Shown here: positions 1 through 8,992 of the stretch, one piece after another
How the letters are laid out: each line of letters begins with the position of its first letter
Position numbering within the stretch: position 1 is the first letter of the stretch
NCBI RefSeq assembly: GCF_001889605.1
Contig: NZ_CP018171.1
Span: 62,001 to 126,000, forward strand
Origin: Aquibium oceanicum
GTDB taxonomy: Bacteria; Pseudomonadota; Alphaproteobacteria; Rhizobiales; Rhizobiaceae
Direction: 5' to 3'
DNA: 64,000 bases
The notes under the pieces: model-generated
Seen by the model: the letters and a program-made list of their open reading frames with translations, nothing else
What the model was told of the DNA's origin: nothing
Databases searched by the model: none
Translations under genes and position numbers: made by a program

Positions 1-2
1 CC

Positions 3-230
3 GACGAGTGCATCGACTGCGGCGTGTGCGAACCGGAATGCCCCGCCGACGCGATTAAGCCGGACACCGAGCCCGGTCTGGAGAAGTGGCTTCAGGTCAA
101 CACCGAGTACGCCGACAAGTGGCCGAACATCACGGCCAAGAAGGAGCCGCCGGCCGACGCCAAGGAGTTCGACGGCGTCGAGGGGAAGTTCGAGAAGTAC
201 TTCTCGGCGGAAGCGGGCGAAGGGGACTGA
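3..230 (+). CDS. fdxA: 7Fe ferredoxin FdxA, C-terminal part (cut by window edge)
   Basis: This is the C-terminal 75 residues of a small electron-transfer ferredoxin; the N-terminus lies left of the window. The visible part has the motif [12 protein letters not shown], a CxxCxxCxxxCP cluster ligand set, followed by the long acidic tail ([19 protein letters not shown]) typical of the seven-iron FdxA ferredoxins of Alphaproteobacteria. FdxA is a soluble cytoplasmic redox carrier. It is transcribed towards carD, but 361 bp separate them, so they are probably not one operon. The family call is firm; the redox partner cannot be told. Confidence 0.93.
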   Translation, partial: DECIDCGVCEPECPADAIKPDTEPGLEKWLQVNTEYADKWPNITAKKEPPADAKEFDGVEGKFEKYFSAEAGEGD

Positions 231-591
231 CGCCGCGCGTTGACGTTGTGTTCACCATGTCATGAATCTGCCGGAAGGCCCGCTCAGGCGCGCGGACGGG
301 GCTTCGCGCATGCAGCAAGTTGTTGATTCTTGCACATATTTGTGGTACACATCCTCGTCATGCAGGTGATAACACGTCTGTTTGCGGCGCAAACACCCTA
401 ATCTTCGAAAGGTGTCAACGGTTTCCGGCCCAAGGCAACTTGGCTCAGGCGGCGAGAACTTGCGTCTGACGTGGCCTTTCCCATCCTCACCGGAAACTGT
501 CTTATCGCGCTTGCTTGGGATCGCGCGGCATTCCGCCGCAGCATGATTGCGGCCGCAAAGAGCCGCTGCCGATAAAAGGAGTTCAGGGCGT
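231..591. other. Intergenic region between fdxA and carD
   Basis: This stretch has no convincing gene. The short reading frames in it are antisense or out of frame and lack family resemblance. It presumably holds the carD promoter. The only clear element is the carD Shine-Dalgarno sequence (AAAAGGAG, about 10 bases before the ATG at 592). I see no terminator with a T-run behind fdxA. Confidence 0.6.
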
Positions 592-1173
592 ATGGCAACC
601 CAGCAGAAAAAGACAGCAGCTCGCAACGGCTTCAAGACCGCGGAGTACATCGTCTATCCGGCGCACGGTGTCGGGCAGATCGTCGCGATCGAGGAGCAGG
701 AAGTTGCGGGTCACAAGCTGGAACTGTTCGTGATCGACTTCCAGAAGGACAAGATGCGCCTGAAGGTCCCGGTCGCCAAGGCCGCTTCCATCGGCATGCG
801 CAAGCTTTCGGAGACAGACTACGTCGACCGAGCGCTCAAGGTCGTGCAGGGCCGCGCCCGCGTGAAGCGCACCATGTGGTCGCGCCGCGCCCAAGAATAC
901 GATGCCAAGATCAATTCAGGCGACCTGATCTCGATTTCGGAGGTCGTACGTGATCTCTATCGTGCCGACAACCAGCCGGAGCAGTCCTATTCGGAGCGCC
1001 AGCTCTATGAAGCCGCGCTCGACCGGATGGCCCGCGAGATCGCGGCGGTCAACCGCATGTCGGAGACGGAAGCCGTCCGCCTGATCGAGGTCAACCTCAA
1101 CAAGGGCCCGCGCCGCGGTGTGAAGGCCGACAACGAGGGCGAGCCGGAAGCCGAGCAGGAAGTGGCCGCCTAA
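592..1173 (+). CDS. carD: CarD family transcriptional regulator
   Basis: This 193-residue protein is a CarD/CdnL-type RNA polymerase-binding factor, which stabilises open complexes at promoters such as those of rRNA genes. The N-terminal RNAP-interacting domain is visible in residues 10-75 (EYIVYPAHGVGQIVAIEEQE, then the KMRLKVPV strand), followed by a helical DNA-binding domain (ending near ETEAVRLIEVNL) and an acidic tail. The frame is open upstream to 547, but the ATG at 592 has an AAGGAG ribosome site and starts at the usual family N-terminus. A strong terminator follows. Homologues are usually essential in Rhizobiales. Confidence 0.93.
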   Translation: MATQQKKTAARNGFKTAEYIVYPAHGVGQIVAIEEQEVAGHKLELFVIDFQKDKMRLKVPVAKAASIGMRKLSETDYVDRALKVVQGRARVKRTMWSRRAQEYDAKINSGDLISISEVVRDLYRADNQPEQSYSERQLYEAALDRMAREIAAVNRMSETEAVRLIEVNLNKGPRRGVKADNEGEPEAEQEVAA

Positions 1174-1202
1174 GAATCGATCGGGGCAATAAGCCTCGAC
1201 TG

Positions 1203-1233
1203 GACCCGGTCTGGAAACAGGCCGGGTCTTTTT
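1203..1233 (+). terminator. Rho-independent terminator after carD
   Basis: A 10-bp stem (GACCCGGTCT paired with AGGCCGGGTC, one G-T pair) encloses the loop GGAAAC and is followed at once by TTTTT. It lies 30 bases after the carD stop, on the coding strand. Confidence 0.9.
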
Positions 1234-1272
1234 CTTGCGGGCAATGCTAATCGCTGGGTAGCCCGGCGTAAG

Positions 1273-1578
1273 CTACTCTTCCGGCTCGGTCCCGAAGAGC
1301 AGCGGGAAACCCATCTTGCGCCCCGCATCCGTCGCTCGGGTCGCCTTGGTTTCGGCGACGTCCTTGGTAAAGACGGCCACCACGCAGGCGCCGCGCCGGT
1401 GCGCGGTGATCATCACCTGCTGCGCCTGGTCGGCATTCATCCCGAATTCGGCCTTGAGCACCATCACGACGAATTCGCGCGGCGTGAAGTCGTCGTTGAA
1501 CAGGATCACCTTGTGCAGGCGCGGCCGTTCGATCTTCGGCTTGACCTTGGTTCGCGATTTGGTGTCGACGTCGTTCAT
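1273..1578 (-). CDS. clpS: ATP-dependent Clp protease adaptor ClpS
   Basis: This 101-residue protein is the ClpS N-end-rule adaptor, which binds the ClpA N-domain and delivers substrates with bulky hydrophobic N-termini to ClpAP. The core reads HKVILFNDDFTPREFVVMVL, with the conserved ND(D) turn and TP(R)EFV, then a second helix and HRRGACVVAVFTKDVAETKA, where the HxxG and VAE/ETK elements of the family sit. The N-terminus is a short basic flexible extension. It is convergent with carD. Some Rhizobiales carry two ClpS paralogues; the sequence alone does not say which this is. Confidence 0.93.
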   Translation of the reverse strand: MNDVDTKSRTKVKPKIERPRLHKVILFNDDFTPREFVVMVLKAEFGMNADQAQQVMITAHRRGACVVAVFTKDVAETKATRATDAGRKMGFPLLFGTEPEE

Positions 1579-1674
1579 CGCAGGCCCTTGGGCGGACGGC
1601 GGAAGAAGAATGGACCGCTTATGCCATGCGCGCTCGGCCGGCGTCCATGAGCAAACCGAAATGGAAGATCACAA

Positions 1675-2058
1675 ATGACGGAAGGTGGTTCGATGGTCCT
1701 GCAACGCGTGCTGATCTTTTCGGGCGGTCTCGCCGGGGCAGCGGGCGTCGGCCTGTCCGCCGCCGCAGCCCATGCAGGCGGCGCCAACACCGGCACGGCC
1801 GCATCCTTCCTCCTTGCGCACGCGGCGCTCCTCGTCGCGGTCGGGCTCCTGCCGTGGAACGCCGTCTTGCGAATCGGCGCGCTGATCGTGCTCGCGGGCC
1901 TCGTCTTTTTCGCGGGCAATCTCCTGATGCGCGATTTCGCCGGCACCCGGCTCTTCCCCATGGCAGCGCCATCGGGCGGCATGCTCATGATCGCCGGCTG
2001 GCTCGTCGTGGGGGTAGGCGGTCTGATGGCAACCCGAGCGGAACGGAACCTCCCGTAG
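1675..2058 (+). CDS. DUF423 family small membrane protein
   Basis: This 127-residue protein has four hydrophobic segments and the small-residue-rich pattern of the DUF423 family (YgdD/YwdK-like inner-membrane proteins of unknown function): LIFSGGLAGAAGVGLSAAAAH near the N-terminus, a central hairpin, LVFFAGNLLMRDFAGTRLFP, and a final helix with APSGGMLMIAGWLVV. The ATG at 1675 has GGAAGA upstream; a second ATG at 1693 is also possible. It is divergent from clpS and convergent with the acyl-CoA dehydrogenase gene, 27 bp beyond its stop. No function can be given. Confidence 0.85.
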   Translation: MTEGGSMVLQRVLIFSGGLAGAAGVGLSAAAAHAGGANTGTAASFLLAHAALLVAVGLLPWNAVLRIGALIVLAGLVFFAGNLLMRDFAGTRLFPMAAPSGGMLMIAGWLVVGVGGLMATRAERNLP

Positions 2059-2085
2059 ATCCGCGCGGCTGCCGCCGGACGAGCG

Positions 2086-3876
2086 TCAGAACCAGTCCGG
2101 CCGCATGGAAAGCGTCGTGTCATCCAGACTGTTGAGCAGTTCGCGCTGCGCCTTCGTCCTGGGAAGTTCGTAGGCGAAGAAGTAGCGGCAGGCGGCAAGC
2201 TTGCCGTTCAGGAACGCCGTGTCGGCCGCGCCCGCCTCGAGCTTGCGTGAGGCGACCAACGCCTGCCGCAGCCACATCCACGCGATGACGACGTGCCCGA
2301 ACATATCGAGGTAGATCGTCGCGTTCGCGAGTCCGAGCCGTGGGTTCTCCGAGGCGGCAACCGCCAGCTTGCGCGTCGTGGCGACCGTCTCCGCCAGATG
2401 GTTCGCCAGCGCCTCGGCGTGCAGGGACAGCGCCTCGAAACCGTGCGCCTGCGAGACGTCGGCCATGATGCGCCCGGCCAGTGCCTTGACGCCGGCACCG
2501 TTGGCCTGTCCCACCTTGCGGCCGAGCAGGTCGAGCCCCTGGATGCCATGCGTTCCCTCGTGGATCGGGTTCAGCCGGTTGTCCCGGTAGATGCGCTCCA
2601 GCGGAAAATCGCGCGTGTAGCCGTAGCCGCCGAGGATCTGGATCGCGTGCTTGTTGGCTTCGAGGCAGAACTCCGAAGGCCACGATTTGGCGACCGGCGT
2701 CAGGAGATCGAGCAGGAGCTCGTTCTCGCGCCGCGCGGTCTCGTCGGTTTCGACGCGCAGCGTGTCGACGAGATCGGCGCAATAGAGCCCCAGCGCGAGC
2801 GAGCCCTCGACGGCGGCCTTCTGCGCCAGGAGCAGCCGGCGGATGTCGGCATGTTCGATGATCGGCACCTGCGCGCTCGAAGGATCCTTCCCGTCCGGCT
2901 GGCGCCCCTGCGGCCGCTCCCGGGCATAGGCGAGCGATGCCTGGTAGCCGGCCGCGCCCAGCGCCGTCGCGCCGAGACCCACACCGATGCGCGCCTCGTT
3001 CATCATCTGGAACATGTAGGACAGGCCCTTGTGCGGCTCGCCCAGGAGGTAGCCGACACAGGGACTGTCTTCACCCAGATGCAGGAGTGTGTTGGTGGTG
3101 CCGCGGTAGCCCATCTTGTGGTTCAGGCCGGCAAGCGTCACGCCGTTGCGCTCGCCGATCCCTCCCCCCTCCAGAACCTCGTGCTTGGGCACGATGAACA
3201 ACGATATGCCCTTCACGCCGGCCGGGCCGCCGGGGATCTTGGCCAGCACCAGGTGGACGATGTTCTCGGAGATCTCCTGATCGCCGCCCGATATCCACAT
3301 CTTCCTGCCGAACAGGCGGTAGGTCCCGTCCTCGGCCGGCTCGGCACGCGTCGTGATGTCGGAGAGCGAGGACCCCGCCTGCGGCTCGGACAGGCACATG
3401 GTGCCGAAGAAGCGGCCCTCGATCATGGGCCTCAGGAAGCGCTGCTTCTGTTCGTCCGTGCCGAAGGTGGCGATGAGATTGGCCGCGCCGATGGTGAGGA
3501 ACGGATAGCCGGAGGTCGAAACGTTTGCGGCCGAGAACATGAAGGCGGTCGCAACCCTCACCGATTCCGGCATCTGCGCTCCGCCCCATTCATGGTCGAA
3601 CCCCGCGCCAAAGAAGCCCGCCTCGCGGTAGACGGCGAGTGCCGCGCCCACTGCCGGATCCATCTCCACCTCCCCGTCGACGAATTTCGGCTCGTTGCGA
3701 TCGAGCAGCGCGGCATGCGGGAGGAAGTGCTCGATGGCGATCCGCTCGGCCGTGTCGAGCACGCCGTCGATGGTCTCGCGGTCGTAGTCGGCGTAGCGCG
3801 GCATGAATCGCAGCCGCTCCGTCCCGATAACGTCGTGAAGCTGGAACGACAGATCGGCGCGATCGATTGAAATCAT
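2086..3876 (-). CDS. Acyl-CoA dehydrogenase, about 600-residue DmdC-like subfamily
   Basis: This 596-residue FAD enzyme should introduce a trans-2 double bond into an acyl-CoA and pass electrons to ETF. Its length and the extra N- and C-terminal domains place it with the long acyl-CoA dehydrogenases that include 3-methylmercaptopropionyl-CoA dehydrogenase DmdC, rather than with 380-residue enzymes. Visible marks are FGTMCLSEPQAGSSLSDI (FAD/substrate-binding strand), KMWISGGDQEIS, and the catalytic region ILGGYGYTRDFPLERIYRDN followed by IHEGTHGIQGLDLLGRK. The frame runs on to 3942, but the ATG at 3876 has a purine-rich ribosome site and the usual MISIDRADLSF start. The substrate is unknown. 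Confidence 0.9.
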   Translation of the reverse strand: MISIDRADLSFQLHDVIGTERLRFMPRYADYDRETIDGVLDTAERIAIEHFLPHAALLDRNEPKFVDGEVEMDPAVGAALAVYREAGFFGAGFDHEWGGAQMPESVRVATAFMFSAANVSTSGYPFLTIGAANLIATFGTDEQKQRFLRPMIEGRFFGTMCLSEPQAGSSLSDITTRAEPAEDGTYRLFGRKMWISGGDQEISENIVHLVLAKIPGGPAGVKGISLFIVPKHEVLEGGGIGERNGVTLAGLNHKMGYRGTTNTLLHLGEDSPCVGYLLGEPHKGLSYMFQMMNEARIGVGLGATALGAAGYQASLAYARERPQGRQPDGKDPSSAQVPIIEHADIRRLLLAQKAAVEGSLALGLYCADLVDTLRVETDETARRENELLLDLLTPVAKSWPSEFCLEANKHAIQILGGYGYTRDFPLERIYRDNRLNPIHEGTHGIQGLDLLGRKVGQANGAGVKALAGRIMADVSQAHGFEALSLHAEALANHLAETVATTRKLAVAASENPRLGLANATIYLDMFGHVVIAWMWLRQALVASRKLEAGAADTAFLNGKLAACRYFFAYELPRTKAQRELLNSLDDTTLSMRPDWF

Positions 3877-3877
3877 T

Positions 3878-3902
3878 GGAACGTTCCCCGGTTCCTGGAG
3901 TT
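3878..3902 (+). promoter_or_regulatory. Candidate EcfG (RpoE2)-type promoter for rpoH2
   Basis: GGAAC at 3878-3882, a 16-base spacer and AGTT at 3899-3902 resemble the general-stress sigma (EcfG/RpoE2) consensus GGAAC-N16/17-CGTT. The site is about 130 bases before the rpoH2 start. In Sinorhizobium meliloti rpoH2 is under RpoE2 control, which makes the match meaningful, but the -10 is one base off consensus. It sits just outside the start codon of the divergent acyl-CoA dehydrogenase gene. Confidence 0.4.
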
Positions 3903-4034
3903 TGAAGCTAAACCGTAGCCGTGTTCGCGCTTCGGGCCGCATCTGGAGCGCAGCTGAATGGCAGCGAGGTTGATCCGGGATGCCGCGCGGAACGTAATGG
4001 GTGGTGCAAGCCGTAGCAAGTTCAGGAGCGGGCC

Positions 4035-4901
4035 ATGAACGCCGAACCAGCCGGAAGCTCGATGATCAGCGCAGCCAGGAAGGCGCCGTATCTCGACCGC
4101 GTTGAAGAACACGACCTTGCAGTCCGCTGGCGCGACGACCGCGACCAGGAAGCGCTCCACCGGATAACTATGGCGCATATGCGTCTTGTCATCTCCATGG
4201 CGGGAAAATTCCGTTACTTCGGCCTTCCAATGAGCGATCTCGTGCAAGAAGGCCATGTCGGCCTTCTGGAAGCCGCCGCACGCTTCGAGCCCGAACGCGA
4301 CGTGCGGTTCTCGACCTACGCGACCTGGTGGATCCGCGCATCAATGCAGGACCACATCCTGCGAAATTGGTCGATCGTGCGCGGCGGGACGAGTTCCGCC
4401 CAGAAGGCGCTGTTCTTCAATCTCCGCCGCCTTCGCGCGCGGCTGGCACAGGGCACCGAGCCGCTGAAGGGTGCTGCGGTCTACCAGGAGATCGCCGATG
4501 CGATCGGCGTGTCGGTGGCCGATGTCGCGCTGATGGATTCGCGGCTTTCGGGTCCGGACTCCTCGCTCAATGCCCCGGTGGCCGATGGCGGCGAATCCAC
4601 CTCCGAGCGCATGGATTTTCTCGTTTCGGAGGATCCGACGCCCGACGAAGTGGTGAGCGCCTCGATCGATGACGAACGACGTACCATGTGGCTGAACCGC
4701 GCGCTCGGCGTTCTGAACGACCGAGAACTGCGGATTATCCGCGAACGCCGGCTGCGCGACGAGGGCGCCACGCTGGAGTCGCTGGGTGCGAAGCTCGGCA
4801 TCTCCAAGGAACGCGTACGCCAGATCGAGAACCGGGCGCTCGAGAAACTCCGGTCGGCGCTCCTGAAGAACAATCCGGAACTCGGCTCCGCGACCGCCTG
4901 A
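4035..4901 (+). CDS. rpoH: RNA polymerase sigma-32 type factor (RpoH2-like)
   Basis: This 288-residue sigma-70 family factor has region 2 (LVISMAGKFRYFGLPMSDLVQEGHVG and FSTYATWWIRASMQDHILRN), the RpoH box-like stretch in region 2/3 (WSIVRGGTSSAQKALFFNLR), and a C-terminal region 4 helix-turn-helix (TLESLGAKLGISKERVRQIE). The RpoH box and lack of region 1.1 make it a sigma-32 factor. Its position next to an EcfG-like promoter suggests the second, stress-controlled RpoH paralogue of rhizobia. Expected targets are heat-shock and oxidative-stress genes. The start at 4035 follows CAGGAG. Confidence 0.9.
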   Translation: MNAEPAGSSMISAARKAPYLDRVEEHDLAVRWRDDRDQEALHRITMAHMRLVISMAGKFRYFGLPMSDLVQEGHVGLLEAAARFEPERDVRFSTYATWWIRASMQDHILRNWSIVRGGTSSAQKALFFNLRRLRARLAQGTEPLKGAAVYQEIADAIGVSVADVALMDSRLSGPDSSLNAPVADGGESTSERMDFLVSEDPTPDEVVSASIDDERRTMWLNRALGVLNDRELRIIRERRLRDEGATLESLGAKLGISKERVRQIENRALEKLRSALLKNNPELGSATA

Positions 4902-4931
4902 TATCCGAGATCTCTCAGAGATCGACAGCGC

Positions 4932-6356
4932 CTACTCGTCGGTGATGATCTTCACCCTGTCGCCGGCCGAAACCGTTCCGCCGGGCGGCAACGCGTTGAG
5001 CAGCCGGAACAGGTCGAAGGCACGTCCCACGCCCTTCATGCGCGCTGCCAGCATGCCGAGTGTTTCGCCCGGCTTCACGGTGACCACCCGCACGCGCAGC
5101 GGCTTCAGGCTCCGCTTCTCCGCTTCGCTCAGCACCTTGAAACTTGCAAGAACCGATTGAGCCGCCGGCTGCAACGTATTGGCCTGTGCCGGGGCGGCCG
5201 TCAGCAGCCTGTAGACCTGTCCTCCGGCGCGGACCACCGCGATGTGGAACTGCCATCCGTCGGCACGCGCCAGGGCGACCGCGGCCTCCTGTCCGTTGAC
5301 CGACGTCGTTCTGACCGAGCCTGCATCGAGACCGGCCACCCATCCGCTGCGCAGGTAGTTTTCGAGCGTGATGTTGCGGTCGAGCGCCACGCCATCGAAG
5401 CGTATGGCGACGTCGCCCGGACCCGCCGCCGTGACCGCGCTCGCGGAATTGTCGATCACGAAGCCTTCGGGCACGGTGAAGGTCACGCCGAGCGTCGGAT
5501 GCAGGAAGGCGCGGCCGCGCACGTATCCCTCCTCCGGCGTGTCGCCGAACAGCATGCCGTCCACGCCCTCCAGGAAAGAATCGCGGTCGCGCGTACCCAC
5601 GCCCGGCGCGCCGAATTGGCGGGCATGCCGCTGGGCAAGCTCGATGCGCTGAGGAGCGTTCGGGTGCGAAGCCAGAAAATCGAGGCTCGCATCCGTGGCG
5701 CCGCTGACGCTCCTGAAATCCGCGTAGGACGCCATGGACTGAAGGAAACGCGCCGCGGAGAAGGGATCGTAGCCGGCATTGCCGATGGTCTTGATGCCCA
5801 CCGCATCGGCTTCGAGTTCCTGATTGCGCGAGAACTGCGCCAGCCGCAGCTTGCCGCGAACCACCGCGGCACGGGCGATCTGGCTCTCGCTGAGCACGTC
5901 GCTGACCACGCGAGAGGCGAGTTGCTCCTCGGCTTCCTTCTGCTGCCGCTGGACGCCGTGATTCGCCGTGACGTGCCCCATCTCGTGCGCGATGACGGCG
6001 GCGAGTTCGGCTGAATCATTGGCGAGCGCCAGAAGGCCGCGCGTGACGTACAGAAACCCGCCCGGCAGCGCGAAGGCGTTCACGTTCGGCGAGTTCAGGA
6101 TCGTGATCTGGTAGGTCTGGTCGGGATATCCCGCAGCGACGGTGAGGCTGCCGACCACCTTGGCGACCATCCGCTCGAGCTTCGGGTCGGAATATTCCCC
6201 GCCGTAGGTGGCGAGAATGCGCGGATGCTGGGCGCGCGCCAGTTCCACCATCCGGTCGTTGCGGGTGACCGAATCGACCGTGACAGGGTTCGCCGAGGGC
6301 ACGAATGCCTGTTCGCTGATGCCCGGATCCAGGGTCGTGCAGGAGGAGACGAACAC
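4932..6356 (-). CDS. M48 family metalloprotease lipoprotein with C-terminal LysM-like domain
   Basis: This zinc metalloprotease of the BepA/Oma1-like M48 family has the HExxH motif in AAVIAHEMGHVTANHGVQ and the third zinc ligand in NQELEADAVG. A C-terminal segment (TVKPGETLGMLAARMK up to GDRVKIITDE) looks like a LysM module, which would bind peptidoglycan. The GTG at 6356 is the first standard start codon, but the frame is open upstream and encodes IRKLPRALLVALAAVFVSSC, a lipoprotein signal peptide and lipobox cysteine. So translation probably begins earlier, perhaps at a CTG at 6449 that has AAAGGA about 6 bases before it. It likely acts in envelope quality control. Confidence 0.86.
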   Translation of the reverse strand: MFVSSCTTLDPGISEQAFVPSANPVTVDSVTRNDRMVELARAQHPRILATYGGEYSDPKLERMVAKVVGSLTVAAGYPDQTYQITILNSPNVNAFALPGGFLYVTRGLLALANDSAELAAVIAHEMGHVTANHGVQRQQKEAEEQLASRVVSDVLSESQIARAAVVRGKLRLAQFSRNQELEADAVGIKTIGNAGYDPFSAARFLQSMASYADFRSVSGATDASLDFLASHPNAPQRIELAQRHARQFGAPGVGTRDRDSFLEGVDGMLFGDTPEEGYVRGRAFLHPTLGVTFTVPEGFVIDNSASAVTAAGPGDVAIRFDGVALDRNITLENYLRSGWVAGLDAGSVRTTSVNGQEAAVALARADGWQFHIAVVRAGGQVYRLLTAAPAQANTLQPAAQSVLASFKVLSEAEKRSLKPLRVRVVTVKPGETLGMLAARMKGVGRAFDLFRLLNALPPGGTVSAGDRVKIITDE

Positions 6357-6619
6357 CGCCGCGAGGGCAACAAGCAGGGCCCGCGGCAGCTTCCGGATAG
6401 AAACCGCCCCGCCCGCACTCTTTCGGTCCTGCGCTGTTGCCTCGTTCAGGACTTTTCCTTTCCGGCCCCGCCGCTCGCGACGACGGCAACCGTGATGGCT
6501 GGATATCGCATGGGAACTGGCCGACCGCCCGATTCTCCGCCGCGTCGGTTACCAAATAGCTTCTATTTCAGTGGAGCGGTTTTACGGAAGAAATATGTCT
6601 TGATCCGGGCAATTCTTTT

Positions 6620-7369
6620 TTACCGGCCGCGCGAGCCGGCGCCGAGGTAGCGCCGCAACGCGTCGGACCGCGCCTGCGAGAACATCGCCGCGGTTTCACC
6701 GACCTCGCGCACCTGCCCCTCCTCGACGAAGGCGGTCCTGCCGGAAATGCGCAGCGCGTCCTGCGGATCGTGCGTGACCATGATCACCGTCATGCGCGTC
6801 CTCGCCTGGAGATCCGTCAGGAGGTCGAGCATCTGCTCGCGCAGGGCCGGGCCGAGCGACGCGAAGGCCTCGTCGAGCAACAGCACCGGCCGGTTGCGCA
6901 CCAGCACCCGCGCGAGAGCCACGCGCTGGCGCTCGCCGCCCGACAGTTCGCGAGGCAGCCGCAGCGCCTTGTCGCCAAGGCCGACGCCAGCCAGCGCGTC
7001 GGCCACGTGCTCGCGGTCCTCCGGCTTGAGGCGCAGCGAGGGAGAGCGGCCGAGACCGACATTCGCCGCGACGTCGAGATGGGCGAAGAGATTGTTCTCC
7101 TGAAAGATCATGGAGACGGGCCGGGGGGCCGGCGGCAGCTCCGTCACGTCCGCTCCTCCGATGAAGATGCGCCCCGCAGCCGGCGTCTCAAAGCCGGCGA
7201 TCAGCGACAGCAGGGTCGATTTGCCCGAGCCGCTCGGCCCCATCACCGCGACGATCTCTCCGGCATCGACCGAAAGATCGAACAGCATCGGCGCGCCACC
7301 CGGGTGGCTGAACGCCACCTTCTCCAGCACCACGCCGGCACCCGACCCTTCGTTTCCTCCCCCCGTCAT
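6620..7369 (-). CDS. thiQ: Thiamine ABC transporter, ATP-binding protein ThiQ
   Basis: This 249-residue ABC ATPase energises uptake of thiamine or its phosphates. Walker A is [11 protein letters not shown], the Q-loop is [11 protein letters not shown], the signature is [15 protein letters not shown] and Walker B is [15 protein letters not shown]. The [10 protein letters not shown] segment is typical of ThiQ. The frame extends to 7417, but the ATG at 7369 overlaps the thiP stop (ATGA), the usual coupling in this operon. It is the third gene of thiBPQ and falls under the TPP riboswitch upstream of thiB. Confidence 0.93.
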   Translation of the reverse strand: MTGGGNEGSGAGVVLEKVAFSHPGGAPMLFDLSVDAGEIVAVMGPSGSGKSTLLSLIAGFETPAAGRIFIGGADVTELPPAPRPVSMIFQENNLFAHLDVAANVGLGRSPSLRLKPEDREHVADALAGVGLGDKALRLPRELSGGERQRVALARVLVRNRPVLLLDEAFASLGPALREQMLDLLTDLQARTRMTVIMVTHDPQDALRISGRTAFVEEGQVREVGETAAMFSQARSDALRRYLGAGSRGR

Positions 7370-8970
7370 CGCCGCCTGCCGCCCGCCGCCTCGGCGACCA
7401 TCATCAAGAGAAAGCACAGCATCGCAAGGATGAGAGCGAGACCGGCGGCGTCGGCCGTGCGGTAGCTGCCCATCCGTTGCATGAGCAGGTACGGCAAGGT
7501 CTGCACCGCGTCGCTGCCGAAGAGCGCGATGACGCCGAGATCGCCGAGCGAGAGCGCCATGGCGAAGGCGAAGCCGGTCAAAAGCGGGCGCCGGAGCACG
7601 GGCCAGTCGACGAGCCGCAGCCGGTCGAAGCCGGCGATGCCGAGCTGCGCGCAGAGCCGGTCGTGCCGGGCCGCCGCCTCGTCATGCGCGGGCCGGATCG
7701 CCCGCACCGCGAAGGGGATCGCCATCGCGGCATTGACCGTCACGACCATGACGGGTGCCAGCGCGAAGACGTCCGCGAACCTGCGCACGAGGATGAACCA
7801 GCCGGCGCCGATGACGATCGGCGGCACGACGAGGATCAGGCTCGCGCCGCCATCGAGCGCTTTTTCAAGGAAGGATGGATCGGGATGCCGACGCCGCGAC
7901 GCGAGCCTCTGCCGCGCCGCGACCAACATGGTGGTGAGCGCCACGCACAGCAGCGCCGCCAGCGCCGAGAGCACCAGGCTGGTTGCGAGCGCCTGATGAA
8001 CCCGCGCCTCGCCCGCCAGGCGCGACAGGTCAGCCTGCAGGCCCGCGGCGACGATCGCAGCGATCGGCCCAGCCACCAGCACCAGCGCCAGGACGACGAC
8101 CAGCCCGTTGAGAACGGTCTCCACGCTCCCCGGTCTGGCATGGCGGCGGGCGGACACCGACAGCGCGGCATCGCTCGTCATCTCGGCGCCGAGGCGGAAC
8201 AGCATCGCAAGCACCGCGGCGGTGAGCGCAAGCTGGAGCACCGTCAGCGAAAGCGCGCGCGCCGGATCGAAGTCGAAGCGCAGCGACTGATAGATCGCCA
8301 CCTCCAGCGTGGTCGCGGCGGGTCCGCCGCCGAGCATCAGGACGATGGTGAAGGAGGTGATGCACAGCATGAAGACGAGGCCGGCAACGCCGGGGAGGCT
8401 CGCGCGGATGGCGGGCCATTCGATGAAGCGGAAACGCGGCCAGGCCCCCATGCCGAGCTGACCCGCCAGCCGCCACTGGTCGGCCGGAACCGCGTCGAGC
8501 GCCTGCAGGAAGAGCCGCGTCGCGAGCGGCAGGTTGAAGAAGGCGTGCGCCACTAGAATGCCAGACAGGCCGTAGATGCCCGGCCACCGATCGCCTCCAA
8601 GCGCAGCGACCAGATCGGCGAAGTATCCCGCGCGTCCGAGCAGCGCCAGCACGCCGAGTGCGGCGACAAGCGCCGGCAGCGCCAGCGGCACGGCAAAGAG
8701 GCGCAGCAGCGCGCTTCGGCCCAAGAAGGTCGGATGCCGGGACAAGGCACGCGCCACGATGATCGCCGGCACCACCGAAACCGCCGTCGACAACACCGCC
8801 TGCAGCAGCGTGAAGCGGGCGACCCGGAACAGATAGGCGTCGAAGGCCGCGAGCGCGCCTTGCCAGTCGCGGGCGCCTTCGATCAGCAATCCGAGGAAGG
8901 CGCCGCCGGCGAGCAGCGCGACGAAGGAGAGCGCCGCGATGCCGAGCGGGATCGTACCCACGCGTGCCAC
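7366..8970 (-). CDS. thiP: Thiamine ABC transporter permease ThiP
   Basis: This 534-residue permease has two internally related halves, each with about six membrane helices and an EAA-type cytoplasmic loop ([20 protein letters not shown] in the first half; [20 protein letters not shown] in the second). This tandem-permease layout is characteristic of ThiP. It forms the channel through which ThiB-delivered thiamine passes, powered by ThiQ. It starts 22 bp after thiB and overlaps thiQ by four bases. Confidence 0.93.
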   Translation of the reverse strand: MARVGTIPLGIAALSFVALLAGGAFLGLLIEGARDWQGALAAFDAYLFRVARFTLLQAVLSTAVSVVPAIIVARALSRHPTFLGRSALLRLFAVPLALPALVAALGVLALLGRAGYFADLVAALGGDRWPGIYGLSGILVAHAFFNLPLATRLFLQALDAVPADQWRLAGQLGMGAWPRFRFIEWPAIRASLPGVAGLVFMLCITSFTIVLMLGGGPAATTLEVAIYQSLRFDFDPARALSLTVLQLALTAAVLAMLFRLGAEMTSDAALSVSARRHARPGSVETVLNGLVVVLALVLVAGPIAAIVAAGLQADLSRLAGEARVHQALATSLVLSALAALLCVALTTMLVAARQRLASRRRHPDPSFLEKALDGGASLILVVPPIVIGAGWFILVRRFADVFALAPVMVVTVNAAMAIPFAVRAIRPAHDEAAARHDRLCAQLGIAGFDRLRLVDWPVLRRPLLTGFAFAMALSLGDLGVIALFGSDAVQTLPYLLMQRMGSYRTADAAGLALILAMLCFLLMMVAEAAGGRRR

Positions 8971-8992
8971 GGCGCTTTCCCGCGCCTCCTCC

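Noticed and set aside
343-352. A TGTGGTACAC resembling the integrase-upstream repeats.
   Set aside because: It lies in the core chromosome 47 kb away, in one copy, and is probably chance.
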